Made by a program: the position numbers and the translations under genes | Shown here: piece after piece, positions 53,452-62,590 of the stretch | How the letters are laid out: each line of letters opens with the position of its first letter | Position numbering within the stretch: position 1 is the first letter of the stretch | The notes under the pieces: model-generated | Told to the model about the DNA's origin: nothing | Databases searched by the model: none | What the model saw: only the letters and a program-made list of their open reading frames with translations | Source of the DNA: Haloplasmatales bacterium 4B | GTDB lineage: Bacteria > Bacillota_I > Bacilli_A > Haloplasmatales > Haloplasmataceae | DNA: 64,000 nucleotides | Assembly (NCBI GenBank): GCA_003586005.1 | Contig: NSKI01000005.1 | Span: 1 to 64,000, forward strand | Direction of reading: 5' to 3'

Positions 53452-54408
53452 TCAAGAATGTGGTAATTTATTATCAGTTATTCTTTTAACATAATCTATT
53501 GCCTTCTCTTTATCAATGTTTAATTGATTAATTAATTCATTAACACTACTAAATTTTTTCTCATCACGAATTTTTTCTATCCATGTAATCGAGATCTTTT
53601 CATTATATATATATTGATTAAAATTTAGAATGTGAACTTCTACACTTTGATTGTTGTTTTCACTAAATGTTGGATTATGACCAATATTACATATCCCAAA
53701 ATATTCTTTTTGAAATACTTTTACCTTAACAATATAAACCCCATTTTGAGGAATTAAAAAGTGATCAATTGTTAAAATATTTGCGGTAGGAAAGCCCATT
53801 TCCCGTCCTCTTTTAAACCCATGAATGACAATTCCTTCAACAGTATAATTGCGACCTAAATACTTATCTACTTCATTGACTTTCCCGAAAATAATTAACT
53901 CTCTTATTTTACTACTACTTATTTTTTCTCCATTTACCTTAAGTTCATCAATAACTGTGACACCATATTCATGATTTCCATCATCGAATAATAAATTAAT
54001 CGTTCCTTTACCTTTATACCCATATAAAAAATCAAAACCAGTCACCACATGAATTACATCAAGCGGTAAAACAAATTTTTCTATAAATTGTTTATGTGGT
54101 ATTTTAGCAACTTCATGATCAAAATGAACAACAAATAAATAATCAACGCCCATTTTATCTAATAAATTTATTTTCATATTATGCGGTGTTAAAAGGCTTT
54201 TAATCTTTTGTTTTCCAAGAAAATGTTTTGGATTAGGTTGGAAGGTTAAGAGACCACTGCGTGCTCCTTTTTCTTTTGCTATTTCTAATGTTTTTTCTAT
54301 AAGGCTTTGGTGGGCTAAATGTAGTCCATCAAAATAACCTAAAGCTAATACAATACCCTTTTTGATTGGTAAGATTTTGCTTTTTATATTTAAATATACT
54401 ACTTTCAA
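53452..54408 (-). CDS. ribF: Bifunctional riboflavin kinase/FAD synthetase
   Basis: Makes FMN and then FAD. The N-terminal nucleotidyltransferase has VLALGYFDGLHLAHQSLI and VVTGFDFLYGYKGKG, SSSKIRELI; the C-terminal kinase has GREMGFPTANI and PQNGVYIVKV. 318 residues. TTG 54408 seems the best start (8 bases after AGGATGTG); GTG 54417 is too close. Follows truB by 12 bases. Confidence 0.92.
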   Translation of the reverse strand: MKVVYLNIKSKILPIKKGIVLALGYFDGLHLAHQSLIEKTLEIAKEKGARSGLLTFQPNPKHFLGKQKIKSLLTPHNMKINLLDKMGVDYLFVVHFDHEVAKIPHKQFIEKFVLPLDVIHVVTGFDFLYGYKGKGTINLLFDDGNHEYGVTVIDELKVNGEKISSSKIRELIIFGKVNEVDKYLGRNYTVEGIVIHGFKRGREMGFPTANILTIDHFLIPQNGVYIVKVKVFQKEYFGICNIGHNPTFSENNNQSVEVHILNFNQYIYNEKISITWIEKIRDEKKFSSVNELINQLNIDKEKAIDYVKRITDNKLPHS

Positions 54409-54420
54409 TATCGACACATC

Positions 54421-55308
54421 CTAACTCACATTAAATACACGAACTGGCTTTAATAATTCATCATTTTTCGGGTCTTGGGTGTATACCCCAATAACAGTCT
54501 TAAATTTATCATAAAATACTATTAAAGTAAAATCATCAACCATTTTCTTAATTCTTTGACCATTTAAAATTTTGTGCTTTAGTTCATCATTAACTTCTAT
54601 CATTTTATAAACCTTTAAAGCATCAAAAATAGAAATCAACTGAAAATTTCCTTGTAAAATATCTTCAAAGGTAAAACATTGATTTAGATTGTAAGGTCCA
54701 GATTTAATTCTGACTAAATTTTTCATGTGCGTTGGATATCCAAGTTTCTCACCAATGTCAACTGCTAAAGTTCTAATATAAGTACCTTTACTACATAATA
54801 TCCTGATTGAAAAATTTATTTCTTCGCCATAAAAAACTTCGGCATTTGATAGAAGTTCAATTTCATAAAAATTAACAATTCTCTTAGGCCTTTCCACTTC
54901 AATATTTTTTCTTGCATATTCATACAGCTTTTTCCCATTGACTTTAACAGAAGAAATCATTGGTGGTACTTGAATTTGTTCACCAATAAATGAATTTAAT
55001 ACTGAAATTAAATGTTTCTTAGTAATAGTTTTTAATTTATTATCTACTTTAATTATCTCACCACTTGCATCCTCAGTTGAAGTACTTTTACCAATACTTA
55101 CTTCAGCAATATATTCTTTATTGGCATTTTCAATAAATTGAATAATTTTAGTGGCATTATTTATACATATTGGTAAAACTCCAGTAACATCAGGATCTAA
55201 AGTACCTAAATGACCAACTTTCTTAGTATGAAAAATTTTCCTTACTCGGTTAACACAATCATGACTTGTCATATTTTTGGGTTTGTTTAGTAATAAAATC
55301 CCATTCAT
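54421..55308 (-). CDS. truB: tRNA pseudouridine-55 synthase
   Basis: Makes pseudouridine at position 55 in the T-loop of tRNAs. NGILLLNKPKNMTSHDCV, KVGHLGTLDPDVTGVLPI with the catalytic Asp, and SKGTYIRTLAVDIGEKLGY. 295 residues from ATG 55308 (AGGTGAAGAA upstream). Confidence 0.94.
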   Translation of the reverse strand: MNGILLLNKPKNMTSHDCVNRVRKIFHTKKVGHLGTLDPDVTGVLPICINNATKIIQFIENANKEYIAEVSIGKSTSTEDASGEIIKVDNKLKTITKKHLISVLNSFIGEQIQVPPMISSVKVNGKKLYEYARKNIEVERPKRIVNFYEIELLSNAEVFYGEEINFSIRILCSKGTYIRTLAVDIGEKLGYPTHMKNLVRIKSGPYNLNQCFTFEDILQGNFQLISIFDALKVYKMIEVNDELKHKILNGQRIKKMVDDFTLIVFYDKFKTVIGVYTQDPKNDELLKPVRVFNVS

Positions 55309-55316
55309 TTCTTCAC

Positions 55317-55856
55317 CTAAATTCCATAAGTTCCACAATATTCACTAAACACATCGACCATTAAGTTAATTTCTGAATATTTTCCTAGAAATTCATAATA
55401 TAAATTAAGATATTTATCTAATTCAAATTCATTAAGTGATATATTAGGAATAATTATTTCTTCAAAAAAGTCTAATGTTTTATCAATGCTTTTTATATCA
55501 TTTTCATAATCATTTTCCGTATCTTTAATAAGTTCAACTTTTAATTCTTCCAAATCAAATATAATCTTTATGTACAAAGACATTTTATCAAATAATTTAT
55601 AGTCATTATTTAATTGCCGCAAATATAATTTTAATTGTTCGATATTTTCAAATAATAAATTAAACCCAAAATTAAATATATCTAATAAATTAGATTCAAC
55701 AATATCTGCAGTTTGTTTCATTATATATGTCATTGTTTTAATAATTGGACTAACATAATCATTTAATAAAGATTGTTCTTTTTCTAAAAAATTAATTAGC
55801 AATTGATTCTCTTTTACATAATTTTCAAAATCAGTATAAAGTGAATATTTTCCCAT
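55317..55856 (-). CDS. Unknown helical protein upstream of truB
   Basis: 179 residues, rich in Leu, Ile, Asn and Asp, predicted all-helical, with no membrane span, cysteine cluster or catalytic motif I recognise. Strong AAAGGAG site; its stop is 8 bases before the truB ATG, so the two are likely coupled. The truB-preceding slot normally holds rbfA, but this protein lacks the RbfA KH-like pattern and is longer. It may be a lineage-specific gene. Confidence 0.75.
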   Translation of the reverse strand: MGKYSLYTDFENYVKENQLLINFLEKEQSLLNDYVSPIIKTMTYIMKQTADIVESNLLDIFNFGFNLLFENIEQLKLYLRQLNNDYKLFDKMSLYIKIIFDLEELKVELIKDTENDYENDIKSIDKTLDFFEEIIIPNISLNEFELDKYLNLYYEFLGKYSEINLMVDVFSEYCGTYGI

Positions 55857-55984
55857 CTAATCACTCCTTTAATAATTATTATTATAACAACTTTTATAAA
55901 AAAAAATAGCCTTTTAACAAAATTACCTAGAATTCTATAGTATTTTAAAACTATGTATTAATTATTCATGAAAAAAAACAAAAC

Positions 55985-56012
55985 GAAAAAAGGGAACTTT
56001 CGGTCCCCTTTT
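55985..56012 (-). terminator. trxA terminator
   Basis: AAAAGGGGAC/GTTCCCTTTT stem with CGAAA loop, ending in six T. Confidence 0.85.
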
Positions 56013-56026
56013 AAAATTCCAGATAA

Positions 56027-56338
56027 CTACTTATTTGCATTTATCCATGAAATAAGTTTTTCTTTAGGCTGGAATCCTAATGTTTGATCAACTTTTTTAC
56101 CATCTTTAAATAAAATTAAAGTTGGAATACTAAAAACTCCGTACTTTTGTGCAACTGAATGCACGTTGTCTACATTTAGTTTAACAATTTTTACACCTGT
56201 CATTTCATTAGAAATTTGTTCTAATACAGGTCCAATCATTTTACATGGACCACACCAATCAGCGTAGAAATCAACTAAAACTAATCCTGATGAAATGCTA
56301 GAATCAAAATTTCCAGCATCAGCATATGTAACTGCCAT
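56027..56338 (-). CDS. trxA: Thioredoxin
   Basis: 103 residues with VDFYADWCGPCKMIGPVL (redox WCGPC) and the cis-proline region YGVFSIPTLILFKDGK. General cytoplasmic disulfide reductase. TAGGAGGT before the ATG; follows mutS2 by 85 bases, as in B. subtilis (mutSB then trxA nearby). Confidence 0.96.
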   Translation of the reverse strand: MAVTYADAGNFDSSISSGLVLVDFYADWCGPCKMIGPVLEQISNEMTGVKIVKLNVDNVHSVAQKYGVFSIPTLILFKDGKKVDQTLGFQPKEKLISWINANK

Positions 56339-56423
56339 AATATATACCTCCTATAGTATTTTACATGATTATTATACGTTTCTAAACTTATTATTACAAC
56401 TGTTTTGCCTGAAAAATATATAA

Positions 56424-58769
56424 TTAATTAAATGTCACGACTGTAACACCAACTCCACCTTCGCCTTCTCCACCAAACCGGAAGCCTTTTACGTAGGAAC
56501 ACTTTTGTAAATAGCTTTGAACACCTTTACGTAATGCACCTGTACCGTGACCATGTATAATTGAAACCTGATGATAATTACTAAGCATTGCTGAATCAAT
56601 AAACTTATCTAACTTTATAAGCGCTTCTTCATAGCGTTCACCACGTAAATCAAGTTCCATTAAGGTTCGTTTATTCTTTACGCTCACTATAGTTTGTGTT
56701 TTTTTAGTTGGTTTATCATTATAATTTTTATTTTTAACATACATTAATGATTTTTCATTAACTCGTGAGGTTAATATTCCAATTTGGACTAACCATTCAG
56801 TATCATTAACCTTTTCAATTAATTCACCAGTTCTATTTAAAGTTAAAACTTTAACTATATCACCTGGCTTTAAATCTTTGTAGTTAGATGACTCAATTTT
56901 CTCTTCTTGATAATACTTACTTGTATTCAATTTGCTTTTAATGTCAATAATTTCATGGTCTTTAAAATCAGCAAGTTTAGTTTTTTTCAACTCTTTGATT
57001 TCATTGATAACAGATTCTACTTCTTTTTTGGCATTTTTAACTATATCAACAGCATCTAACTTAGCTTGATTTAAGAGTTTCTCTTTTTTTATAGTGATAT
57101 CTTCACTAAGTTTTTCATAATCTAATTTTTCTTTTGTTAGCTTGACTTTTAATTCTTCATTTTCAGTTATTAAATTATCTAGATATAAACCGTGGTTCTC
57201 AAGTTGAATGATTAGGTTAGCAACATCAGTTTTTTCTGTTTCAATTCTATCTTTAGCATTATTAATAATTTTAACATTTAAACCCAGACGCCTAGATATA
57301 TCAAGGGCATTACTACGTCCTGGTATCCCAATTAATAATTTATATGTAGGTTTTAATGTTTCAATATCAAACTCAACTGAAGCATTTATTACTTTTTGAG
57401 AATTATATGCATATGTCTTAAGTTCAGAGTAATGCGTCGTGGCAATAATCCTAGAACCTCGTTCATGAAAATAATCTAATATACTTGTAGCTAGTGCTGC
57501 TCCTTCTTTTGGGTCTGTCCCTGCTCCTAATTCATCAAACAAAACTAAACTGTTTAGAGAAATATTATCAACTATATTAATAATATTTTTCATATGAGAT
57601 GAAAAAGTTGATAATGATTGTTCAATACTTTGTTCATCGCCAATATCGGCAAAGATATTATCAAAAACTGCTAATTCGCTTTGGTTATTAGCGGGAATCA
57701 AAAGTCCTGCTTGCATCATTAAAGTAAATAAACCAACCGTCTTAAGGGTAACAGTTTTTCCACCTGTATTAGGACCTGTAATAACAATAGTCGTAAAATC
57801 TTCACCTAAATATATATCATTAGCTATAACATCATCTTTGCTTATTAATGGATGACGACCTTTTAAAATCTTGATAACTCCCTTATCATTAATATGAGGT
57901 TTAACAGCATCAATACTATGTCCATATTTTGCTTTAGCAAAAATAAGATCTAATTTTTTAATGATTTCACTATTTTCTAATAACTCATTACTATCAATTA
58001 CAACTTGTTCTGTTAAATGTCTTAATATTTTTTCAATTTCTGCTAATTCATCATGTATTAAGGTATTAACTTTATTATTCATATCAACAACAGATTTAGG
58101 TTCAATATAAACCGTATTGCCACTTTGACTGGTGTCGTGGATAATACCTTCAAAGATATTTTTATATTCAACCTTTACAGGAACAACAAATCGATCATTT
58201 CTAATTGTAATTATGGAATCTGTAAGAGAATCTCGTTTTGTATTTAAAATATGGTTCATCTTATCTTTAATTCTTGCTTCCATAACTTTAATTTGATTTC
58301 TTATATCTTTTAACTTAACAGTCGCATCATCGACAATATTACCATGAATATCAATACAAGAGTCAATTGATTTTCTTAATGAATTTAAGCTAGCCAACTT
58401 TTTTACATTACTACTAATACACTCGCATTTTATTTTTTCAGATTCTACTTTCTCAATGTAAACCTTCATTTGGTATACGCCATAAATAAAATCAGTGATC
58501 TGAATCAAATCAGATATTGCCAAAACTCCCCCAATTTTAGCTCTTTTTACAAAAGGTCTTATATCGGTTATACCACCCAAAGGTAGTTCACCATAACGGT
58601 ATATTAATCTAAGAGCTTCATCTGTTTCATTCAATAATATTCTAATAACATCAATATCATTTAATATCTTGATTTCACTAATGGCTTCTTTTCCTAGACT
58701 ACAACTAGCGTAAGTTATTAGTCGATCTATTATTTTATCAAATTCTAAAATTTTATTACTTGTATACAT
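56424..58769 (-). CDS. mutS2: MutS2 with Smr endonuclease domain
   Basis: 781 residues. MutS core and clamp with VVPVKVEYKNIFEGIIHDTS, Walker A VVITGPNTGGKTVTLKT, LVLFDELGAGTDPKEGAAL and ATTHYSELK; coiled coil (about 510-600); C-terminal Smr domain with LDLRGERYEEAL and IHGHGTGALRKGVQSYL. MutS2 acts on recombination intermediates and, in B. subtilis, on collided ribosomes. Confidence 0.95.
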   Translation of the reverse strand: MYTSNKILEFDKIIDRLITYASCSLGKEAISEIKILNDIDVIRILLNETDEALRLIYRYGELPLGGITDIRPFVKRAKIGGVLAISDLIQITDFIYGVYQMKVYIEKVESEKIKCECISSNVKKLASLNSLRKSIDSCIDIHGNIVDDATVKLKDIRNQIKVMEARIKDKMNHILNTKRDSLTDSIITIRNDRFVVPVKVEYKNIFEGIIHDTSQSGNTVYIEPKSVVDMNNKVNTLIHDELAEIEKILRHLTEQVVIDSNELLENSEIIKKLDLIFAKAKYGHSIDAVKPHINDKGVIKILKGRHPLISKDDVIANDIYLGEDFTTIVITGPNTGGKTVTLKTVGLFTLMMQAGLLIPANNQSELAVFDNIFADIGDEQSIEQSLSTFSSHMKNIINIVDNISLNSLVLFDELGAGTDPKEGAALATSILDYFHERGSRIIATTHYSELKTYAYNSQKVINASVEFDIETLKPTYKLLIGIPGRSNALDISRRLGLNVKIINNAKDRIETEKTDVANLIIQLENHGLYLDNLITENEELKVKLTKEKLDYEKLSEDITIKKEKLLNQAKLDAVDIVKNAKKEVESVINEIKELKKTKLADFKDHEIIDIKSKLNTSKYYQEEKIESSNYKDLKPGDIVKVLTLNRTGELIEKVNDTEWLVQIGILTSRVNEKSLMYVKNKNYNDKPTKKTQTIVSVKNKRTLMELDLRGERYEEALIKLDKFIDSAMLSNYHQVSIIHGHGTGALRKGVQSYLQKCSYVKGFRFGGEGEGGVGVTVVTFN

Positions 58770-58845
58770 ATTTTATTCCTCCATATATATTTTATTTTAC
58801 CAAAAAATTTGTTAAAATAATAGTATTAATTAAAGAGGTGTAAAA

Positions 58846-59748
58846 ATGACAAACATTTCCATAAATATTAATGACCAACTATTAAAAAAAATGAAAACAT
58901 TTTATCATGATTACATTGTGACTAGTAATAATAAATATGCTTTGTTTATCGCTAAAATTGATGGTTGCACAATTACTGCTTACACTTCAAAAAAAGTATT
59001 ATTTCAAGGTAAAAATGCAGAAGCTGAAGCTTCTATATGGACATCAATTAAACAATCGACAATAGAAAAAAAATGTGATGCGAATCAATATTATCACCCA
59101 AGTATTGGCAGTGATGAAGTGGGAACTGGTGATTATTTTGGTCCAGTAATTGTTGTTAGTACTTATCTTGATATTAAACATCAAGAATTAATAAAAAATT
59201 TAAAAATTGATGATTCAAAAAAATTAACAGATCAAGATATACTTTTGATTGCCCCTAAATTATTTAAAATATTGCCTTATTCATTACTTATAGTTAATAA
59301 TGAAAAATATAATGAAGTAATGAGTAAGGGTGACATGAATTTAAATAAATTAAAAGCTGTTCTCCATAAACAAGCTATTAATAATCTTCTTAACAAGATA
59401 AATTGCAGACCTAAAATTATTATTGACCAATTTTGTTCGATTGATAATTTTAATAAATATATTAGTGATCATACCTTTTCTAAGCAAGTTGATTTTTATA
59501 CAAAGGCTGAAAGCAAATACGCCTCTGTTGCTTGTGCTTCGATGATGGCACGCTATACTTTTTTAAAAGAGTTTGATAAATTATCAAAACAATATGGGGT
59601 AAATTTACAAAAAGGTGCATCAAATAAAGTAGATGAACAAGGACTAAAATTGGTTAATCAATTTGGTAGTGATGTATTAATGAAAATAGCAAAAGTTCAT
59701 TTTAAAAATACCGATAAAATTAATATGCTTTTTAAAAACGCTAAATAG
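58846..59748 (+). CDS. rnhC: Ribonuclease HIII
   Basis: 300 residues. N-terminal TBP-like substrate-binding domain (about 1-80) and RNase H core with IGSDEVGTGDYFGPVIVV (catalytic Asp and Glu), IDDSKKLTDQDI, and YTKAESKYASVACASMMARY. Removes RNA from RNA-DNA hybrids. Divergent from mutS2, a pairing conserved in Bacilli; GAGGTG before the ATG. Confidence 0.94.
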   Translation: MTNISININDQLLKKMKTFYHDYIVTSNNKYALFIAKIDGCTITAYTSKKVLFQGKNAEAEASIWTSIKQSTIEKKCDANQYYHPSIGSDEVGTGDYFGPVIVVSTYLDIKHQELIKNLKIDDSKKLTDQDILLIAPKLFKILPYSLLIVNNEKYNEVMSKGDMNLNKLKAVLHKQAINNLLNKINCRPKIIIDQFCSIDNFNKYISDHTFSKQVDFYTKAESKYASVACASMMARYTFLKEFDKLSKQYGVNLQKGASNKVDEQGLKLVNQFGSDVLMKIAKVHFKNTDKINMLFKNAK

Positions 59749-59772
59749 TAACAATTCTAGCATACAAATAAT

Positions 59773-59823
59773 AAAAAAACGTTGTCTTATGACAACGCTA
59801 GTTGGCTTATGACAACGTTTTTT
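59773..59823. terminator. Bidirectional terminator with two alternative 3' arms
   Basis: AAAAACGTTGTC (from 59775) can pair with GACAACG at 59791 or with the repeat GACAACGTTTTTT at 59811. TTATGACAACG occurs twice in direct repeat. Shared by convergent rnhC and rpsU. Confidence 0.75.
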
Positions 59824-59826
59824 AGA

Positions 59827-60003
59827 CTAAAAGCTTTTTTTATTTCCCTTAGCTTTAGCTTTCATTTTTTTAGTAACACTAGGTTTTAAGTAATATTGAC
59901 GTTTGCGGGCCTCAGAAAGGGTACCAGCACGTGCAACATCGTTCTTAAAACGACGAAGTGCATCTTCTAATGATTCATTATTTCTTACAATAGTTTTTGC
60001 CAT
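59827..60003 (-). CDS. rpsU: Ribosomal protein bS21
   Basis: 58 residues: [19 protein letters not shown], then a basic helical tail [19 protein letters not shown]. Start 60003 after GGAGGG. Next to mtaB as in B. subtilis. Confidence 0.95.
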   Translation of the reverse strand: MAKTIVRNNESLEDALRRFKNDVARAGTLSEARKRQYYLKPSVTKKMKAKAKGNKKSF

Positions 60004-60046
60004 GATTTTTATTCCCTCCTTCCGCAACACAAACAAATACATTGAA

Positions 60047-60075
60047 ATTATACCTTAAAATCACAAAATAGTAAA
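60047..60075 (-). promoter_or_regulatory. rpsU promoter
   Basis: TTTACT (60070-60075), 17 bases, TATAAT (60047-60052). It lies between the mtaB stop and the rpsU start. Confidence 0.6.
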
Positions 60076-60093
60076 TATTTTTTTTAATAATTG

Positions 60094-61407
60094 TTATATT
60101 ATTTCACCAATTACAAGGGGATATACAGTTTCTTTAAGCTTTACTTTTACTTCTTTACCTAAATATTCTTCATTTCCCACCGCTTTTACCTTAAGATAAT
60201 TTGCTGTATGTCCAATTATATACTTTTGATTTTCATGATCTTTTTCCTCAAAAATAACATCAACAATCTGACCTATAAAATTATTCGCATAATTTATAGC
60301 CAGTTCAGTCGATAATGATAATAACTCGTTAACCCTTATAGACTTAGCTACGACAGGTATTTGCGATGGCATTCTTGCTGCTTTGGTTCCTGTACGTTTT
60401 GAATAAGGGAAAACATGTAATTCACTAAAACCAACTTTTTTAATAAATTCGTAAGTCTCTTCAAATTCAGCATCTGTTTCCCCAGGAAATCCGACAATTA
60501 CATCTGTTGTAAAGGCCATATCCTTAAAAAGACTTCTTATTTCAAGGATTTTATTTAAATACTCATTAGTAGTATACTTACGATTCATCCTTTCTAGAAC
60601 AGTATCTGAACCAGATTGTAATGGAACATGCAAGTGATTTACTAATATCTTCGAGTTTTTCATCACATTTATCATCTTCTCATCGATTTGTGAAATTTCA
60701 ATTGAAGATATTCTTAGACGTTTAATTCCTTTAACATTTTCTTCAATATCAACTATCAAATCAGACAAATCATAATTCTCAAAATCAACACCATACCCCC
60801 CTGTATGTATGCCTGTTAAAATAATCTCTAAGTGACCATGATTTACTAAATTTTGGATTTCTGAAATTACTAAATCTTTATTTTTTGACCTCATCTTCCC
60901 TCGAGCAAATGGGATAATACAAAAAGTACAAAAATTTTGGCATCCTTCTTGAATTTTAATATTTGCACGTGTTCTTGATTCATAATCAATAACAGCCAAA
61001 TTTTCAAATAATGTATCTCGAAATAAATCTTTTACATAAGTAATAGGTTGTCTTTTTTCTATAAATTCATTGACTAAATCCACAATTTTTTCTCGACCGT
61101 TAGTTCCGATGATAATATCTACTCCCTCTATTTGAGATAGTTCATTAGGTTTAGTCTGTGCGTAACATCCAGTAACGCAAATTATCGCCTCGGGGTTTTT
61201 TCTTATAGCCCTCCTAATAACCTGTCGGCTTTTTTTATCAGCGTTATTAGTCACAGTACATGTATTTATTACATAAACATCTGCTACTTCATCAAAATCA
61301 ATTCTATTATAACCAGCCTTTTTAAATAATTCATTAATTGCTTCAGTTTCATAATTGTTAACTTTGCATCCAAGTGTATAATAAGCGATTGTAGGCACTT
61401 TAATCAT
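60094..61407 (-). CDS. mtaB: tRNA t6A37 methylthiotransferase MtaB
   Basis: Radical-SAM enzyme that turns t6A37 into ms2t6A. 437 residues: N-terminal UPF0004 cysteines (AYYTLGCKVNNYETEAI, VINTCTVTN, CVTGCYAQTKP), radical-SAM triad IQEGCQNFCTFCIIPFARG, and a C-terminal TRAM domain. Four-base ATGA overlap with rsmE. Confidence 0.94.
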   Translation of the reverse strand: MIKVPTIAYYTLGCKVNNYETEAINELFKKAGYNRIDFDEVADVYVINTCTVTNNADKKSRQVIRRAIRKNPEAIICVTGCYAQTKPNELSQIEGVDIIIGTNGREKIVDLVNEFIEKRQPITYVKDLFRDTLFENLAVIDYESRTRANIKIQEGCQNFCTFCIIPFARGKMRSKNKDLVISEIQNLVNHGHLEIILTGIHTGGYGVDFENYDLSDLIVDIEENVKGIKRLRISSIEISQIDEKMINVMKNSKILVNHLHVPLQSGSDTVLERMNRKYTTNEYLNKILEIRSLFKDMAFTTDVIVGFPGETDAEFEETYEFIKKVGFSELHVFPYSKRTGTKAARMPSQIPVVAKSIRVNELLSLSTELAINYANNFIGQIVDVIFEEKDHENQKYIIGHTANYLKVKAVGNEEYLGKEVKVKLKETVYPLVIGEII

Positions 61408-62147
61408 CCTTTCAATTCTAGTTCATAAGTTATTGCTGACATAATAAAAAGTGGGGCTGTCTCTGTTCTTAAGATTCTATTTCCCAATGAAATTACTTTA
61501 AAATCGTTCTCTGTTAATAATAAAAGTTCTTTTTCTGATATTCCACCTTCAGGACCTATAAAAATAACCATCTTTTCATTTTCTTTTATAGTTTTTATAA
61601 ATCTTTTAAAATTTGTTTCATCACTATCTGAACTTGCTTCATAAGCAACTAATTTATAATCGTAAGATTCGCTATATTTAATAAATTCCTTCAATGACAT
61701 AAATGCAATTATTTTAGGAATTTTAAATCTATGGCTTTGTTCAGCTGCTTCTTTTGCGATTTTTTTATATCTATCAAGCTTTTTTCTTTCTATTTTAGTG
61801 TCTATTTTTATCAATGAACGTTCACTAAGTACAGGAATAATTTCTGTTACACCTAATTCAGTTGTTTTTTGAATTACCATTTCAAATTTATCAAATTTTG
61901 GCATCCCTTGAGCAATCGTTACATTCACCTTTAATTCTTTATTTTCTTTAATTTCTTCTAGTAATTCAACAATAATGTGGTCAGCATTAATTTCTTTTAT
62001 AACAGCAAAAAAAGCAGACTTTCCGTTTGCCACATAAATTTTATCGCCAAAATTCATTCTCATCACATTTTTGATATGATGAAAATCATCACCAGAAATT
62101 TTTATTAATCGATCTTGTAATGTATTCTCAACAAAATAACGTTGCAT
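61404..62147 (-). CDS. rsmE: 16S rRNA m3U1498 methyltransferase
   Basis: SPOUT-fold enzyme of 247 residues: MQRYFVEN, ISGDDFHHIKNVMRMNFGD, ERKKLDRYKKIAKEAAEQS, MVIFIGPEGGISEKELLLL and SLGNRILRTETAPLFIMSAI. GAGGTGG before the ATG. Its ATG overlaps the stop of the prmA remnant (TAATG), matching the intact operon of relatives. Confidence 0.94.
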   Translation of the reverse strand: MQRYFVENTLQDRLIKISGDDFHHIKNVMRMNFGDKIYVANGKSAFFAVIKEINADHIIVELLEEIKENKELKVNVTIAQGMPKFDKFEMVIQKTTELGVTEIIPVLSERSLIKIDTKIERKKLDRYKKIAKEAAEQSHRFKIPKIIAFMSLKEFIKYSESYDYKLVAYEASSDSDETNFKRFIKTIKENEKMVIFIGPEGGISEKELLLLTENDFKVISLGNRILRTETAPLFIMSAITYELELKG

Positions 62148-62444
62148 TATACCACCTCTATTTGAGTAAATATTGATTCCCAGTTATCAATTAAAATGAT
62201 AAAGTGATTTGTTTTAAGTTCTTGAATCATTTTCACTAACTCAGTTTTTAAGTCCTGGTATTTGGATTCAAACAATATCAACTAAAACGATCATCCTATC
62301 TACTTTATGATATTTTTCTAAAGCTCCAGTATGGCAAATTTAGTACTCTGATGACTTCCCGTCCTAAAACCTAATCTTGGTTCAATTTCAACATTAAGTG
62401 TATATATCACCTATATTATTTATAGATTTTTCCATATATCTCAT
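62147..62444 (-). pseudogene. prmA: Decayed ribosomal protein L11 methyltransferase
   Basis: Between dnaJ and rsmE, the prmA position in B. subtilis, there are only fragments. An ATG at 62444 (after GGTGTTAAA) gives MRYMEKSINNIGDIYT and stops. A second piece reads NVEIEPRLGFRTGSHQST then KFAILEL and a stop, closely like the PrmA D-P-G-x-A-F-G-T-G-T-H-x-T-T motif. One frame over, LEKYHKVDRMIVLVDIV continues it. A last piece ends TNHFIILIDNWESIFTQIE, like the PrmA C-terminus. The SAM-binding core is deleted. L11 methylation by this enzyme is therefore probably lost. Confidence 0.75.
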
Positions 62445-62590
62445 TTTAACACCATTTATTATATCACAAATTATTGAAACAATAAATTTTATATAAACAG
62501 ACCTTCAACAGTTTAATTATAATGATTTTATTCAAAATGTAAAGTGTAATTATAAAGGTATCAATCCATTATGAATTGATACCTTTTAGC
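62445..62590. other. Gap between prmA remnant and dnaJ
   Basis: Carries only the dnaJ terminator (62554-62586) and AT-rich sequence. Confidence 0.5.
62554..62586 (-). terminator. dnaJ terminator
   Basis: AAAGGTATCAAT/ATTGATACCTTT, 12-bp stem with a weak T-run, five bases after the dnaJ stop. Confidence 0.65.
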
